Source: JAMXLO01 sp963850535
GTDB taxonomy: Bacteria; Pseudomonadota; Alphaproteobacteria; Acetobacterales; Acetobacteraceae
NCBI GenBank assembly: GCA_963850535.1
Contig: CAWKMC010000017.1
Location: 1-64,000 of the forward strand
Direction of reading: 5' to 3'
Length of the DNA: 64,000 bases
Below are positions 46,252 through 55,829 of the stretch, in pieces; positions within the stretch are counted from its first letter, which is position 1; each line of letters begins with the position of its first letter. The translations under genes and the position numbers were made by a program. The notes beneath the pieces were generated by a model. That model worked only from the letters and a program-made list of their open reading frames with translations. It did not search any database and was not told where the DNA came from.

Positions 46252-46267
46252 TGGCGTCACGCCCGCA
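46252..46267 (+). promoter_or_regulatory. Possible sigma-54-type promoter for flagellin
   Basis: TGGCGTCACGCCCGCA keeps the GG and GC dinucleotides 10 bases apart but departs from the consensus at the -12 T residues. Expected start about 46278, 36 bases before the flagellin ATG. Weaker than the two sites near 42.1-42.2 kb. Confidence 0.4.
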
Positions 46268-46313
46268 AAAAGCGGGGGCATGCGTAACTCTATGGACGAA
46301 GGCTAAGAAAACC

Positions 46314-47187
46314 ATGTCCCTCATCAACTCCGTTAACACGAACATGGGCGCGATGATTGCGCTCGAATCGTTGAACAAGACCAACTCCGAATTGGCGGCC
46401 ACGCAGAAGCGCGTGTCCACCGGCTATCGCGTGGCGGATGCCACTGATGACGGCGCGGCCTTTGCCGTGGCGCAGTCGGTGCGTTCCACGGTGGGCGCGC
46501 TTACCACCGCAAACCAGCAGCTGGGCAGCGTGCAGGGCCTTCTATCCACCACACAATCTGGCCTCACCAACATCTCCAATACGATGGCCAGCATGCGCGA
46601 CGTGCTCATGAAGCTCGCTGATACGAGCGTGTCGGGTCAGACAGCGTACACAGTACGTCAGCCAGTATAAATCGTACCTGGCAAGCGTAAAGAACGCAGT
46701 CATGGACGCAGGGTACCAGGGTAAGACGCTGATCGGCAAAATCACTGGATCGATTGGATCCTACTCGCGCGTTGCGACCGTACAAATGAGTTTGGCTCAA
46801 CGTATGGTCTGACTACCTTCGATGGATCGGCGCTGTATAACGCAATCACGATCACCGCGCTCCTCGGTAAGGCGGCAGATACCACAATGGCCATTTGTAT
46901 CGGCGCGATCATCAAGACAGCGGGCGCCGCCTTCCTCAAGCAGATGGACCAAGTCGGGACTGCGCTCAACACTGTGGGTGCTGAAGTGAACTTTGTCAGC
47001 GGCCAGATGTCCTACAATAGTGACAAGATCGACGCGTTGAACAACCGGTCTTGGATCGCTAGTTGATGCGGACCTAGCAAAAGAGTCAGCACAGTTGCAA
47101 GCGCTGCAAATTCGTCAGCAACTTGGTACCCAGGCCCTCTCGCTGGCGAACCAGGCACCGCAAACTCTGCTGAGCCTCTTCAAGTAG
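46314..47187 (+). CDS. fliC: Flagellin, three or more frame breaks
   Basis: N-terminal D0/D1 region MSLINSVNTNMGAMIALESL, TQKRVSTGYRVADATDDGAA; then VSQYKSYLASVKNAVMDAGY, ITGSIGSYSR, a variable middle (TTFDGSALYNAITITALLGK), and C-terminal D1/D0 VDADLAKESAQLQALQIRQQ, LGTQALSLANQAPQTLLSLF. Slips near 46650, 46780 and 47060 interrupt it. About 290 residues when joined, short like many alphaproteobacterial flagellins. A TAG at 47185-47187 ends it. If the breaks are real, this cell could not make this flagellin. Confidence 0.88.
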
Positions 47188-47321
47188 TAAACAACAACCG
47201 TAAGCGAGGCCGGACAGGATGCCCGGTCTTGGCTTCAGTGCCGATCAAAATCTTCGGCGGAATGCCAGAAGCATGGGACCCGCAACAGTGACGACGGGAA
47301 CCGAAAACGAGGAAGAGGCGC

Positions 47322-47786
47322 ATGTCGAACCTTGTCTTGGAGCTGCGCCAGGGCGAAATGATGATCGTCAACGGTGCACCTATACGCTTCCGCACGAAGT
47401 CCCGCATTGAGTTAACCGCCAAGGCACGCTTCCTGTTCGGCAAACAGATCATGCTACCGGACGAGGCCAATAGTCCGGCGAGGCGCATCTATTTTTCATT
47501 GCAATCGGCCTACATAGGTTCCGACGAGGAGCGCCACAGTGGCCTCATCGCCGCACGACAGCTGATTGACGAGTTCAAACAGGCCACAACATCGACGCTC
47601 GCATGTGAGATCCTCGATCGGGCGCTGAGTGCGGCCGAGGCCGATGATTGCTACCAGGCGCTGAAGCTCACCAGGCGCATCATCCGGCACGAGGATGCGG
47701 TGCTGGGTCGTACTCAGGCCCCGAGCCCGCAGAGCCAGCCACTTACTCAAAGCCAAAAGGACCATCGACAACTATGTCAGGTTTGA
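47322..47786 (+). CDS. flbT: Flagellin-mRNA regulator FlbT
   Basis: 154 aa. LVLELRQGEMMIVNGAPIRF, FLFGKQIMLPDEANSPARRI and YFSLQSAYIGSDEE are FlbT motifs. In Caulobacter, FlbT binds the 5' leader of flagellin mRNA and represses it until hook completion. The C-terminal 20 residues are Gln/Ser-rich. It overlaps flaF by 13 bases, the usual alphaproteobacterial pair next to flagellin. Confidence 0.93.
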   Translation: MSNLVLELRQGEMMIVNGAPIRFRTKSRIELTAKARFLFGKQIMLPDEANSPARRIYFSLQSAYIGSDEERHSGLIAARQLIDEFKQATTSTLACEILDRALSAAEADDCYQALKLTRRIIRHEDAVLGRTQAPSPQSQPLTQSQKDHRQLCQV

Positions 47787-48121
47787 CCGACGTGGCCCGT
47801 GCCTATCAGGCGGCGGCAACCCATCGCAGCCAGCGCGAGCAGGAGGCGGATGTATTCCGCCGCGCCAGCGGCGCCTTGAAGGCGTCGCGCGACGCAGGTC
47901 CGATCCGCCACGTTCAGGCGATTGCCGACAATCGTCGTCTGTGGCTCACGGTCGCAGACCTGATGCGGGATCCGGGCAATCCATTGCCGCCGGAGCTGCG
48001 CGGCTCGATCGTCTCAGTCGGAATCGCTGTCCAGCGGGAGATGGACCGAGACACGCCCGACTTCGATTTCTTGATCGCAATCAACGAGAATATTGCCGCC
48101 GGTCTGTCAAGCCAACCCTAA
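47774..48121 (+). CDS. flaF: Flagellin secretion/translation regulator FlaF
   Basis: 115 aa, all-helical. VARAYQAAATHRSQREQEAD, NRRLWLTVADLMRDPGNPLP and LRGSIVSVGIAVQREMDRDT are FlaF-family. FlaF acts opposite to FlbT, promoting flagellin production and export. Start ATG 47774 lies inside the end of flbT. Confidence 0.92.
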   Translation: MSGLTDVARAYQAAATHRSQREQEADVFRRASGALKASRDAGPIRHVQAIADNRRLWLTVADLMRDPGNPLPPELRGSIVSVGIAVQREMDRDTPDFDFLIAINENIAAGLSSQP

Positions 48122-48180
48122 GATGGCCGCAGGTCGGGTACCTGTCTCACTCACCAGCATTGGCTCAAAAGGAGCCTCTC

Positions 48181-49638
48181 ATGGAGCAATTGCAGGCCAC
48201 AGCCGACGCAACAGCGTTGAGCGCTCGAATCTCTGCACTCATTGATGCAAATCGCCCCGCTGCAGCTCGCCATCTGTTGGCGGCTGTGCGACGGCTCGTG
48301 CCGCAGTCTCCGGCCCTCGCCGAACTCGCGGCGCGCCTTGCAATAAGCGAAGGGGACCTCCCGCGGGCACTTGCCGAACTGAACGACGCGGTCGAGCATT
48401 TCCCGGGGGATGCCAGTCTGCGCAAGTATCGCGCCGATCTTCGCCTGCAGTCAGATGAAGCTGCTGGCGCATTGACCGACGCGGCAGAGGCGGTATTCCT
48501 CGATCGCTCCGATCCGGGAGCGAAGGCTGTACTTGGCGTTGCTTTGCTTGAGCACCGCCGGACGGATGACGCGCTTGCGTGCCTCGCTGAGGCGGTAGCT
48601 GCAGAACCAGCCAATCCAGCCTTTCTCCGTGCTCTGGCCGCTGCGCACGAAGCGAACGACGATCCGGATGCCGCCCTCTTGACACTTAGTGCGGCAATCG
48701 CGGAAGCGCCCTCGTGGGCTGAGCCACATAACGCAGCCATACTAGTCTGCATGCGCCGACGCGAATTCGACGCAGCCTGCCGATTTGCGGAACGAGCCCG
48801 GAAGGCCGGTGCCGCCGACGCATGCACCTTCGGTCTTCTTGGGCACGCGCTGTCTAGCCTGGGGCGTCATGCTGAAGCCGGCGAGGCATACGCTGAGGCG
48901 CTGAAGCTTGGCCCGGACGATAACTATGTGCGGCACATGGTTGCGGCTGCCGGCATTCGACCCCCGGGGGCCCGTGCCCCAATCGAATACGTGCGCGCGG
49001 TTTTTGATGGCTATGCCGACCGCTTCGAGCCGCATCTCATCTCTCTCGGCTATCGGGTTCCCGGCCTGATACGGGGGAAGCTGGTGCGCCATCCCACTAT
49101 TATGGCCGGCAATCGCATTGGGCCGGCGCTCGATCTTGGCTGCGGAACTGGTTTCATAGCGATCGCCCTCTCCGATTTGCCTGTTGCGCCCCTTGTCGGT
49201 GTGGACGCTTCGTCACGTATGCTGAAAGCCGCCGCCACAAAGCAACTCTACGCCGAGTTGCACGAAGCGGACTTGCTGGGCTTCTTGTCGAACGATGTGC
49301 GGCGTTGGCAACTGATGATGGCCGCCGACGTCTTGCCGTATTTCGGCGCATTGGAAGAGGTTCTCGCCTGTGCGCGTCGCCGGCTTGCGCCGGGCGGCTG
49401 GTTCGTATTCTCGCTTGAGGAGTTGCTTCCCGATTCCACCGGAAGCACCCTGCCACGCGACGCGACATGGATACTGCAGCGTCAAGGTCGGTACGCACAC
49501 AAGATGTCCTACGTTGCTGGCGCAGCGCGCGGTGCCGGATTTACGGTAGGCGCGCTGGAACGGGAGACAGTACGGTTCGAGGGTGACGCGCCGGTAGCCG
49601 GCATGCTCGTCTTGCTGGAGCGGCCGAATGAGTCCTGA
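48181..49638 (+). CDS. TPR-repeat protein with C-terminal SAM methyltransferase domain
   Basis: 485 aa. Residues 1-270 are tetratricopeptide repeats (GDLPRALAELNDAVEHFPGD, LLEHRRTDDALACLAEAVAA, LGHALSSLGRHAEAGEAYAE). Residues about 285-480 form a class I methyltransferase: IEYVRAVFDGYADRFEPHLI, then motif I LDLGCGTGFIAIALSDLP and VGVDASSRMLKAAA. Such fusions often methylate small molecules or sugar nucleotides with the TPR as docking part. Its position between flaF and the GT41 gene suggests flagellin or surface-glycan modification. Start ATG 48181, preceded by AAGGAG. Ends overlapping the next gene by 11 bases. Confidence 0.88.
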   Translation: MEQLQATADATALSARISALIDANRPAAARHLLAAVRRLVPQSPALAELAARLAISEGDLPRALAELNDAVEHFPGDASLRKYRADLRLQSDEAAGALTDAAEAVFLDRSDPGAKAVLGVALLEHRRTDDALACLAEAVAAEPANPAFLRALAAAHEANDDPDAALLTLSAAIAEAPSWAEPHNAAILVCMRRREFDAACRFAERARKAGAADACTFGLLGHALSSLGRHAEAGEAYAEALKLGPDDNYVRHMVAAAGIRPPGARAPIEYVRAVFDGYADRFEPHLISLGYRVPGLIRGKLVRHPTIMAGNRIGPALDLGCGTGFIAIALSDLPVAPLVGVDASSRMLKAAATKQLYAELHEADLLGFLSNDVRRWQLMMAADVLPYFGALEEVLACARRRLAPGGWFVFSLEELLPDSTGSTLPRDATWILQRQGRYAHKMSYVAGAARGAGFTVGALERETVRFEGDAPVAGMLVLLERPNES

Positions 49639-51989
49639 AGCGGCACCGAAAATACCTGGCTCCGATAATTCTGCCGGCGGGCTTGCGAATTTGGAGACCG
49701 CTCCGCTGGACCCGCTCGAACTCGAAGCAGTTGTTGGTGACCGGTGTTACTCAGCTTGCCAACAATTGCGCCGACAAGGCACTGCCGGCGCTGCGAGCAG
49801 CTGTCGCCCTGGGAGAAACGGCGCCGACGACGCTGCTTAACCTGGCCTTAGCCGAACACCAAGCCGGTGACCCCGAGGCTGGGCTCCGCCGGATGCGGGA
49901 CCTGGAATGCAGTATGCGCGAATGGGATGAGCCACCGTTACGTCTGGCGGAGGCGGCTCGCGCGGTCGGACGGATGGAGGAGGCGGAAGCAGCCTATCGT
50001 CGCGTCCTCGCAATCAATCCAAGACGTGAAGCAGCGCTCTTAGGCCTCGCGGGGCTGCTGCTGATGCGCGGCGAAGCCAACAGCGCGCGCGACTTGCTGT
50101 TACGTTGCTGCGGAATCGCACCGCAGCGGGCCGATGCGTGGGACACTTTGGGTATAGCTTTGCATTGGGCCAGCGATTCGGACTTAGCAGAGTTGGCTTT
50201 CGCGAGGGCACAGGAACTCGCGCCCAAGGTGCTCGAATACGCCCTCCATCGTGTCGAGGCAGCTTGGGCGGCCCATGAGGGCGAGGCTCTGCTAGCATCG
50301 CTGGATATTGCTGGAAAAGAGGACCCCCTAAATCCTGTGCCGCTCGCTGCCCGTGGCCTGTTGCTCGAGCGGCAGGGGCGCCGAGCCGAGGCAGCCGACG
50401 CGCTGGAAGCCGCCGCGGCACTCGCGCCCGATTCGCCTCTGCCGACGTACCTGCTTGGTGAAGTACTTGCGCGTTGCAACCGGCTGAGTGAAGCCGAGGC
50501 CACGCTCCGCCGTGCCAGCGAGCTTGACCCGACGAACGAACGGCTGCGCAACACCCGCGCTGCCGTGCTGTTCCGTATGCATCGGCACGCAGAGGCACGT
50601 AGCGAACTGCTACGCTCCATCGAGCAGCACGGCGAAAATGTGACAGAGCTGTGCAACCTCGCCAACGCGACCACCTGTCTAGGCCTGCAGAAGGAGGGTG
50701 TCACATCGGCCCGACGCGCCATCGAACTCGCCCCCGAGGCAACAGCACCGTGGCGCACCCTGTGCAACACATTGCCCTATCAGGATGGCATCACAGGGCA
50801 GGAGCTGCTAGCAGCGCTGCGCGCCTGCTCCGATCGCTTACCCCGTGAAAGCCCCCCCGAGTTCGCCAATTGCCCCGACCCAGAGCGCCCCTTGGTCGTC
50901 GGGCTACTGTCGGGTTCGCTCAGAGTCCATCCAGTCGGCTGGCTGACCGTTGCAGGCTTTGAGGCGCTTGATCCCGCGATGTTCTCGCTCGTGTGCTTGG
51001 CACAGAACTCCGCCACCGACTCGATTGCACGGCGCTATCGCACGCTGGCGCGCGAGTGGCACGACGTCGACGCGATGAGTGATGCCACGCTGGCGGAGGC
51101 AGCACGCGCGCTGGGCATCGACATCCTGATCGACCTTGGCGGTTACGGCGATTTGGGGCGCATGCCGGCGTGCGCCTATCGATTGGCCCCAGTGCAGGTC
51201 AAATGGGTCGGCATGCAAACGCACAGTTCCGGTCTGGCGGAAATGGACTGGATCATTACTGATCGCTGGGAAACCCCGGCGGAACTGGAGCATGTGTACT
51301 CTGAGCGGCCACTGCGCATGCCCGACGGTTACGTATGCTACAGCCCGCCACCCTATGCGCCGGACGTTGGCCCGCTGCCAGCAATGATCAATGAGCATAT
51401 TACGTTCGGCTGCTTCAATAATCTAGCAAAGATCACGCCGCTTGTCATAGCGACGTGGTGCGACGTCCTGCATCGGGCACATGGCTCGCGACTGGTGCTG
51501 AAGGCGCATCAGTTCTCCGATCCAGATACGGCGCACCGTGTGCTGACGGCATTCTGCGAACGAGATATTGCGCCAGAGAGGATAGAGCTTCGTGGTCCTT
51601 CGGGGCATCGCGCCTTTCTGCGGGAATACAACGACATCGATATCGTGCTGGATCCGTTTCCCTACTGTGGCGGGCTGACAACCTGCGAAGCGCTATGGAT
51701 GGGCGTACCGACTGTGACGGTGCCGGGCGAGATCTTCGCGTCACGACACTCCATGAGTCATCTGAGCAACGCGGGCCTCGCCGACTGGATCGCATCGAAT
51801 ATTACAGCCTACGTCGAGCTCGCCGTAGAGAGAGCAACCGACATCGAAACGCTGGCCGTACTCCGGTCGCGGCTGCGCGGCCAGGTGAAAGCGAGCCCGC
51901 TATGCGACGCGTCGCGCTTTGGCCGCAACCTCGGTGAAGCACTGCGCTTTGCCTGGCGCCAATGGTGCGGAAGTTTGATGGCAGAATAG
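49628..51989 (+). CDS. TPR-GT41 glycosyltransferase (OGT/FlmG-like), one frame break
   Basis: About 785 residues. N-terminal 380 residues are TPRs (EEAEAAYRRVLAINPRREAA, LAELAFARAQELAPKVLEYA). The C-terminal glycosyltransferase-41 domain has HPVGWLTVAGFEALDP, DILIDLGGYGDLGRMPACAY, APVQVKWVGMQTHSSGLAEM, FGCFNNLAKITPLVIATWCD and LDPFPYCGGLTTCEALWMGV, as in O-GlcNAc transferase and Caulobacter FlmG, which glycosylates flagellin. A slip near 49735 (ELEAVV / VTGVTQLANN) breaks the N-terminus; start ATG 49628. Next to flagellin, FlbT and FlaF: a flagellin glycosyltransferase is the most likely role. Confidence 0.9.
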
Positions 51990-51999
51990 TGGACAAACC

Positions 52000-52746
52000 A
52001 TGCACGATACCGCACTGGAATTTGGCCAAGCATTCTTTGAAATCTATCTACCAAGTTGCGAAGGGACGATCCTTGAAGTCGGCGCGCTCAATGTGAACGG
52101 CTCGCTCCGAGATCTGGCGCCCCCAGGTGCCACTTATCTTGGTGTTGATATGGTCGCCGGTGCAGGAGTTGACCAGGTGCTTCACGATCCGCACATTCTA
52201 CCATTCCCTGACCGAACGTTCGATGCCGTTGTCGCTACCTCATGCTTCGAACACGATCCGATGTTTTGGGTGACCTTTCTTGAAATCGGACGCGTCACCC
52301 GTCTGAATGGCTATATCTACATAAATTCACCCTCGAACGGGTGGTTTCACCAGCATCCTCGCGATAATTGGCGGTTCTATCCCGATGCGGCACTCAGTTT
52401 GCGAGATTGGGCACAACGCGAAGGGTTGGAGATCACGCTACTTGAGTCGTTTATCGGCCGGCGCAGGCGCAACATTTGGAACGACTGTGTGATGGTGTTT
52501 CGGCGCAGCTTAGAGGAAACAACGTGCGCGCGCATTAGCGACCGTCTCCCTACGGTCATGAACTTGCGATGCGGAGGTGAAAAGCTGACGGTGCAGAACT
52601 ATTCGATGGATACTGAAGATCAGCAGATAATCCGCAAGCTATTGCACGAGGTAGCGGTGCGCGATCAGCAGCTCACCGAGCTGCGACAGCTCGTCGAGAT
52701 CTACGAGCAAGCCTTTGAGGCCTCGGCAGCGCAGCCGACCGGATGA
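52000..52746 (+). CDS. Class I SAM methyltransferase with C-terminal coiled coil
   Basis: 248 aa. ILEVGALNVNGSLRDLAPPG (motif I variant), YLGVDMVAGAGVDQVLHDPH, ILPFPDRTFDAVVATSCFEH and GYIYINSPSNGWFHQHP place it among methyltransferases of surface-glycan and flagellar glycan loci. The last 45 residues (IIRKLLHEVAVRDQQLTELR) form a coiled coil. Begins 10 bases after the GT41 gene, probably co-transcribed. Could methylate the sugar attached to flagellin. Confidence 0.85.
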   Translation: MHDTALEFGQAFFEIYLPSCEGTILEVGALNVNGSLRDLAPPGATYLGVDMVAGAGVDQVLHDPHILPFPDRTFDAVVATSCFEHDPMFWVTFLEIGRVTRLNGYIYINSPSNGWFHQHPRDNWRFYPDAALSLRDWAQREGLEITLLESFIGRRRRNIWNDCVMVFRRSLEETTCARISDRLPTVMNLRCGGEKLTVQNYSMDTEDQQIIRKLLHEVAVRDQQLTELRQLVEIYEQAFEASAAQPTG

Positions 52747-52832
52747 GCCTTGCTGTACCTGTCGGGCAAGCATAAACTCAACCCCGCGTTTGCATCCCTG
52801 TGATCAGCTGAAGCCACGGTCTGCGACGGCCA

Positions 52833-53624
52833 TCACGCCTCGACCATCGGTGGCGATGCGGCTCGCACCTGCGATGCGAAGTGTATCATTCCGGCGTCGT
52901 TCGCTGCGATCCGCCCATTGGCACGCAGCCGAACCGCGCGCAGACTGGTCAGTCCCACCCGCAAATCATGGCGCCGGACAACGAAGCTCAGGAATCGCTC
53001 GGCGTGCATGCATCCAAGCGAGATGCATGCCTCAGAGAATAGATCTATTCGCGTCGCATATGCACGCGCGGCCCGACCGCTGCAGAACGCAAATCGATCA
53101 TTCAGTCCGCCCCAGCTTTGCCAACTTGGCACGATCACGTCCGCGCTGCCGTTAAGCAGCGGGGCAAGATCGAAAGTTGGGTCAAGCACGTCGAGGTACA
53201 GCAGGTCTGGGCGCAACAGGAGGACAACGTCGCTCTCCTCGACGCCGAGAACTTGCAGCAACGACCACAGACGTCGTAGACTGTGTAACTGGTGGCAAAG
53301 GTTTCTCAAGCTGCGATACTGGTCGCCGAAGGCATCAGGTAGGGCGCGTCCAGTCGCGAACTCGCCGGCTGTCGTTGAAGTTTGCTGAGGCTCGACCCAG
53401 CAAAGGTCTAATTCGAGCAATGTGCATTCGGAGCGATCAGGCACCACCGAAAACTCGCCTGAGCGAGGGTTGGTGATCGTGTCCGGCAGATTGAAGTGAC
53501 CAGCCTTCACGGCGGTAAATCCGGATTTGCGCAGTGGTTCGTAGAATCCAATCCTGATGGATTCCGCAGTATGATGCAGCGAGCGGGTCAAGCCGAAAAA
53601 GCCGATGTAGCAGCGCATGACCAA
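52833..53624 (-). CDS. Hypothetical protein, glycosyltransferase-like
   Basis: 263 aa. MVMRCYIGFFGLTRSLHHTA, then ESDVVLLLRPDLLYLDVLDP followed by DVIVPSWQSWGGLNDRFAFC and GRAARAYATRIDLFSEACIS. The central LLLRPDLLYLD followed by a GGLNDRFAFCSGRAA block resembles nucleotide-sugar transferases of surface polysaccharide loci, where Asp-rich turns bind metal. I cannot name a family. Minus-strand neighbour of the FlaG-like gene and next to the flagellin-modification genes. Confidence 0.6.
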   Translation of the reverse strand: MVMRCYIGFFGLTRSLHHTAESIRIGFYEPLRKSGFTAVKAGHFNLPDTITNPRSGEFSVVPDRSECTLLELDLCWVEPQQTSTTAGEFATGRALPDAFGDQYRSLRNLCHQLHSLRRLWSLLQVLGVEESDVVLLLRPDLLYLDVLDPTFDLAPLLNGSADVIVPSWQSWGGLNDRFAFCSGRAARAYATRIDLFSEACISLGCMHAERFLSFVVRRHDLRVGLTSLRAVRLRANGRIAANDAGMIHFASQVRAASPPMVEA

Positions 53625-53641
53625 ATGCTACTTGGTCATTC

Positions 53642-54028
53642 CTAAGAATTTTCCTGCGACGGTTCAGGTTTCTGCCGCTCATCTGACTGAATGTCCGTGA
53701 CGCTGCCTGTCGCGAAAGGTGCGGCGCTGGGCTGCGGTAGAGGAGGCGGTTTCCCAGCAGGCATCGGTCCCAGGCGCGTCGCCGCCCATCGCTCATATGC
53801 GCGCAGCTGCCGCTCGCTTGGGATTGACGTAGTGACCGCCCCACTCTGGTTGCGGAATTCGATCACCACCAGCCCGAGTGCTGCATCCAGCCGCAGAGTC
53901 GGATTGGTGATGGGAGGGGCGCCCGGGGCGGCCAGCGTAGGGTCCATAGCCGACAGCTTCTGACCAGCGGCCGGAACACTGTCCGCATGCACTGCGGCAA
54001 TCGCCGGAAGGGAAATGTCGTTCAACAT
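53642..54028 (-). CDS. FlaG-like flagellar protein
   Basis: 128 aa. LRLDAALGLVVIEFRNQSGA followed by VTTSIPSERQLRAYERWA corresponds to the FlaG pattern (hydrophobic strand, ...tG.vv.qIPsee.l...). Pro-rich unstructured ends. FlaG proteins influence filament length; role in alphaproteobacteria is unproven. It lies 17 bases upstream of the glycosyltransferase-like gene on the same strand. Confidence 0.6.
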   Translation of the reverse strand: MLNDISLPAIAAVHADSVPAAGQKLSAMDPTLAAPGAPPITNPTLRLDAALGLVVIEFRNQSGAVTTSIPSERQLRAYERWAATRLGPMPAGKPPPLPQPSAAPFATGSVTDIQSDERQKPEPSQENS

Positions 54029-54111
54029 AGCGGAAAATTACCCGCAGAACGCTGCGCCCTTCTGGCGCCTGGGACATCGGCTATGCTGCGCCGAAACGGG
54101 TAAAAATGCGG

Positions 54112-54429
54112 TTAAGTCCCCTTCGCCAGCACAACCGCCTCCACTTCCACCGCAATCCCCCGCAGCAGGCTCCCCATACCCACAGCCGAGCGCGCCGGAC
54201 GACAACCTTCACCCAGCACCTGGGCAAACCAGTCGGTGCAGTCGCGGATTACCTCCGGGTGCTGGCCAAAATCGGGCACCAGATCGGCGCCGACCTTAAC
54301 AATCCCAAGGTCGCGCTTGGATGCCAGCCCTTGTCGTAAGGTGGAAATGCACGCGCCAACCAACTTTACCAGCGCCCAGCGTCGGTGGGATTGGCATCGC
54401 CGAGGGGTGTCCCCGAGTACGCGAGACAC
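54112..54429 (-). pseudogene. RidA (YjgF)-family fragment
   Basis: LRQGLASKRDLGIVKVGADL, VPDFGQHPEVIRDCTDWFAQ, VLGEGCRPARSAVGMGSLLR and GIAVEVEAVVLAKG correspond to the C-terminal two thirds of RidA-like proteins. In RidA the RSAVG Arg binds the imine substrate's carboxylate, and it is kept. The N-terminal third cannot be read in frame; weakly similar bits lie in other frames to about 54700. Truncated or multiply shifted. Confidence 0.6.
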
Positions 54430-54657
54430 GTGAGCGCAGTCGAGTGCGGGCGACGCGGTACCATTGACAGTGCAGCACCCGCCGGCTGGTGCGCTGCTTG
54501 CGATCAGTCACGGCCGGGCACCGGAGTAATCCCGGCGCACACTCACAGATTGCACGGCCCGTCTTCCACCATACCCGCGAGCGTCCCGCCCACCGTGTCG
54601 ATGAAGGCAGTCAGCGTCCACTCCAGCGCCAGGGGAAAGATCCATCCCCTCCCCTTG

Positions 54658-54681
54658 CCCCCCTCCCACGAGGGGAGGGGG
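54658..54681. repeat. C/G-tract hairpin repeat
   Basis: CCCCTCCC and GGGGAGGGG around ACGA form a stem of about 8 pairs just past the amidohydrolase stop. A pyrimidine-rich tract (CCCCTCCCCTTGCCCC, from 54647) precedes it. Units of this kind are often dispersed in high-GC genomes; only one is present here. Confidence 0.45.
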
Positions 54682-54693
54682 AAACGGGCGCGA

Positions 54694-55815
54694 TTAGTGT
54701 AGTCCGTAGAAGCCCTTGGCGCCACCCGCCATCACCTGGCTGACTGTCTCAGCCGACTTGTCCTTGATCAGGTCACGCACCATCCGGGGTGCACCCGGGA
54801 AGAAGCCGTCGGGATGCGGATAGTCGGTCGCCCAAAGCACCTTGTGCGGCCCGACATAGTCCACCAACGCATGCAGGCAGTGTTCGACGGGCTCGAAAGC
54901 GATCCAGCAATTGCGCTGGAACAGCTCCGACGGTCGCGTCTTAAGTCCGGAATCATTGAATCCCTTGTCGTCGAAGTGCCGGTCCATGCGATCCAGCCAG
55001 CCGGCGATCCAACCACCACCCAACTCCAGGAATGCGATGCGAACCTTCGGATGGCGTTCACAGACGCCGCCCCAGATCACCGCCATGCAGGCCAGCATCA
55101 TTTCCATCGTATGTGTGATGATGTGGCGCGCACCGCGCTCCTCGAAGCGGTCCATGCCGACCTGCGTCATCCCGCTGTTGCCGCCTTCGTGGAACCCGAC
55201 CGACATGTCGAGCTCTTCGACCATCGTCCAGAACTTTTCGTAGTCCGGATGATGGATCATCTTGTTGTTGTACGGATTGGGCCGCAGGAACACGCCACGG
55301 AAGCCCAACTTCTCTCGCGCGTAGCGCATCTCCTCGATCGCCAGGTCGGTGTCCTGCATCGGGATCATCGCCACGCCGAACAGTCGGTCCGGATATGGTT
55401 TGCAGTAATCAGCCAGCCAGCGGTTGTACGCGCGCGACATCGCCGCCGCGGCCGGCGGATCCTGCACCGCGCCGGCGAACAGGCCGATGCTCGGATACAG
55501 GAAAGCGGCGTCGATGCCGTCCATGTCCATGTCAGGAATGCGCGCATGCGGATCGAACCCGCCCTTGCGCCCCTGCTCGTATTCCATCGCATCGTCCACC
55601 ACGGTGCCGTCGCGGGCACCGACACCGCCCAGGGCACCGAGCCCCTTCTTGCTGCCCAGCACCTGCTCGCCGACCTGCAGGCGCTGCTTGCCGTCCGCGT
55701 CGCGGATGAGCCGCGGCGCAAGATCGCGATATTTTGGCTCGATGTAGTCAGTCCAGAGGTTCAGCGGCTCAAGGATATGTCCATCGGCATCGATCACGTT
55801 GTACGCGCGAGTCAT
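54694..55815 (-). CDS. Amidohydrolase-2 family (ACMSD-like) metal hydrolase/decarboxylase
   Basis: 373 aa from ATG 55815. NVIDADGHILEPLNLWTDYI (N-terminal metal site, DxDxH), FGVAMIPMQDTDLAIEEMRY, GFRGVFLRPNPYNNKMIHHP, SVGFHEGGNSGMTQ, LGGGWIAGWLDRMDRHFD and ATDYPHPDG (final Asp) are those of the ACMSD-related amidohydrolases that decarboxylate or hydrolyse aromatic acids. Substrate unknown. Forms a minus-strand set with the 517-aa protein (14-base gap) and, 75 bases further, dienelactone hydrolase. Confidence 0.9.
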   Translation of the reverse strand: MTRAYNVIDADGHILEPLNLWTDYIEPKYRDLAPRLIRDADGKQRLQVGEQVLGSKKGLGALGGVGARDGTVVDDAMEYEQGRKGGFDPHARIPDMDMDGIDAAFLYPSIGLFAGAVQDPPAAAAMSRAYNRWLADYCKPYPDRLFGVAMIPMQDTDLAIEEMRYAREKLGFRGVFLRPNPYNNKMIHHPDYEKFWTMVEELDMSVGFHEGGNSGMTQVGMDRFEERGARHIITHTMEMMLACMAVIWGGVCERHPKVRIAFLELGGGWIAGWLDRMDRHFDDKGFNDSGLKTRPSELFQRNCWIAFEPVEHCLHALVDYVGPHKVLWATDYPHPDGFFPGAPRMVRDLIKDKSAETVSQVMAGGAKGFYGLH

Positions 55816-55829
55816 GGTCGTTCTCCCTC

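Noticed and set aside
46314..47187. Programmed frameshifting in flagellin
   Set aside because: Three or more shifts at unrelated sequences without slip motifs, in a genome segment with many other breaks, fit error or decay better.
54543..54725. A separate minus-strand gene between RidA and the amidohydrolase
   Set aside because: It runs through the C/G-tract hairpin and shows no family pattern; at most it holds scraps of the RidA N-terminus.
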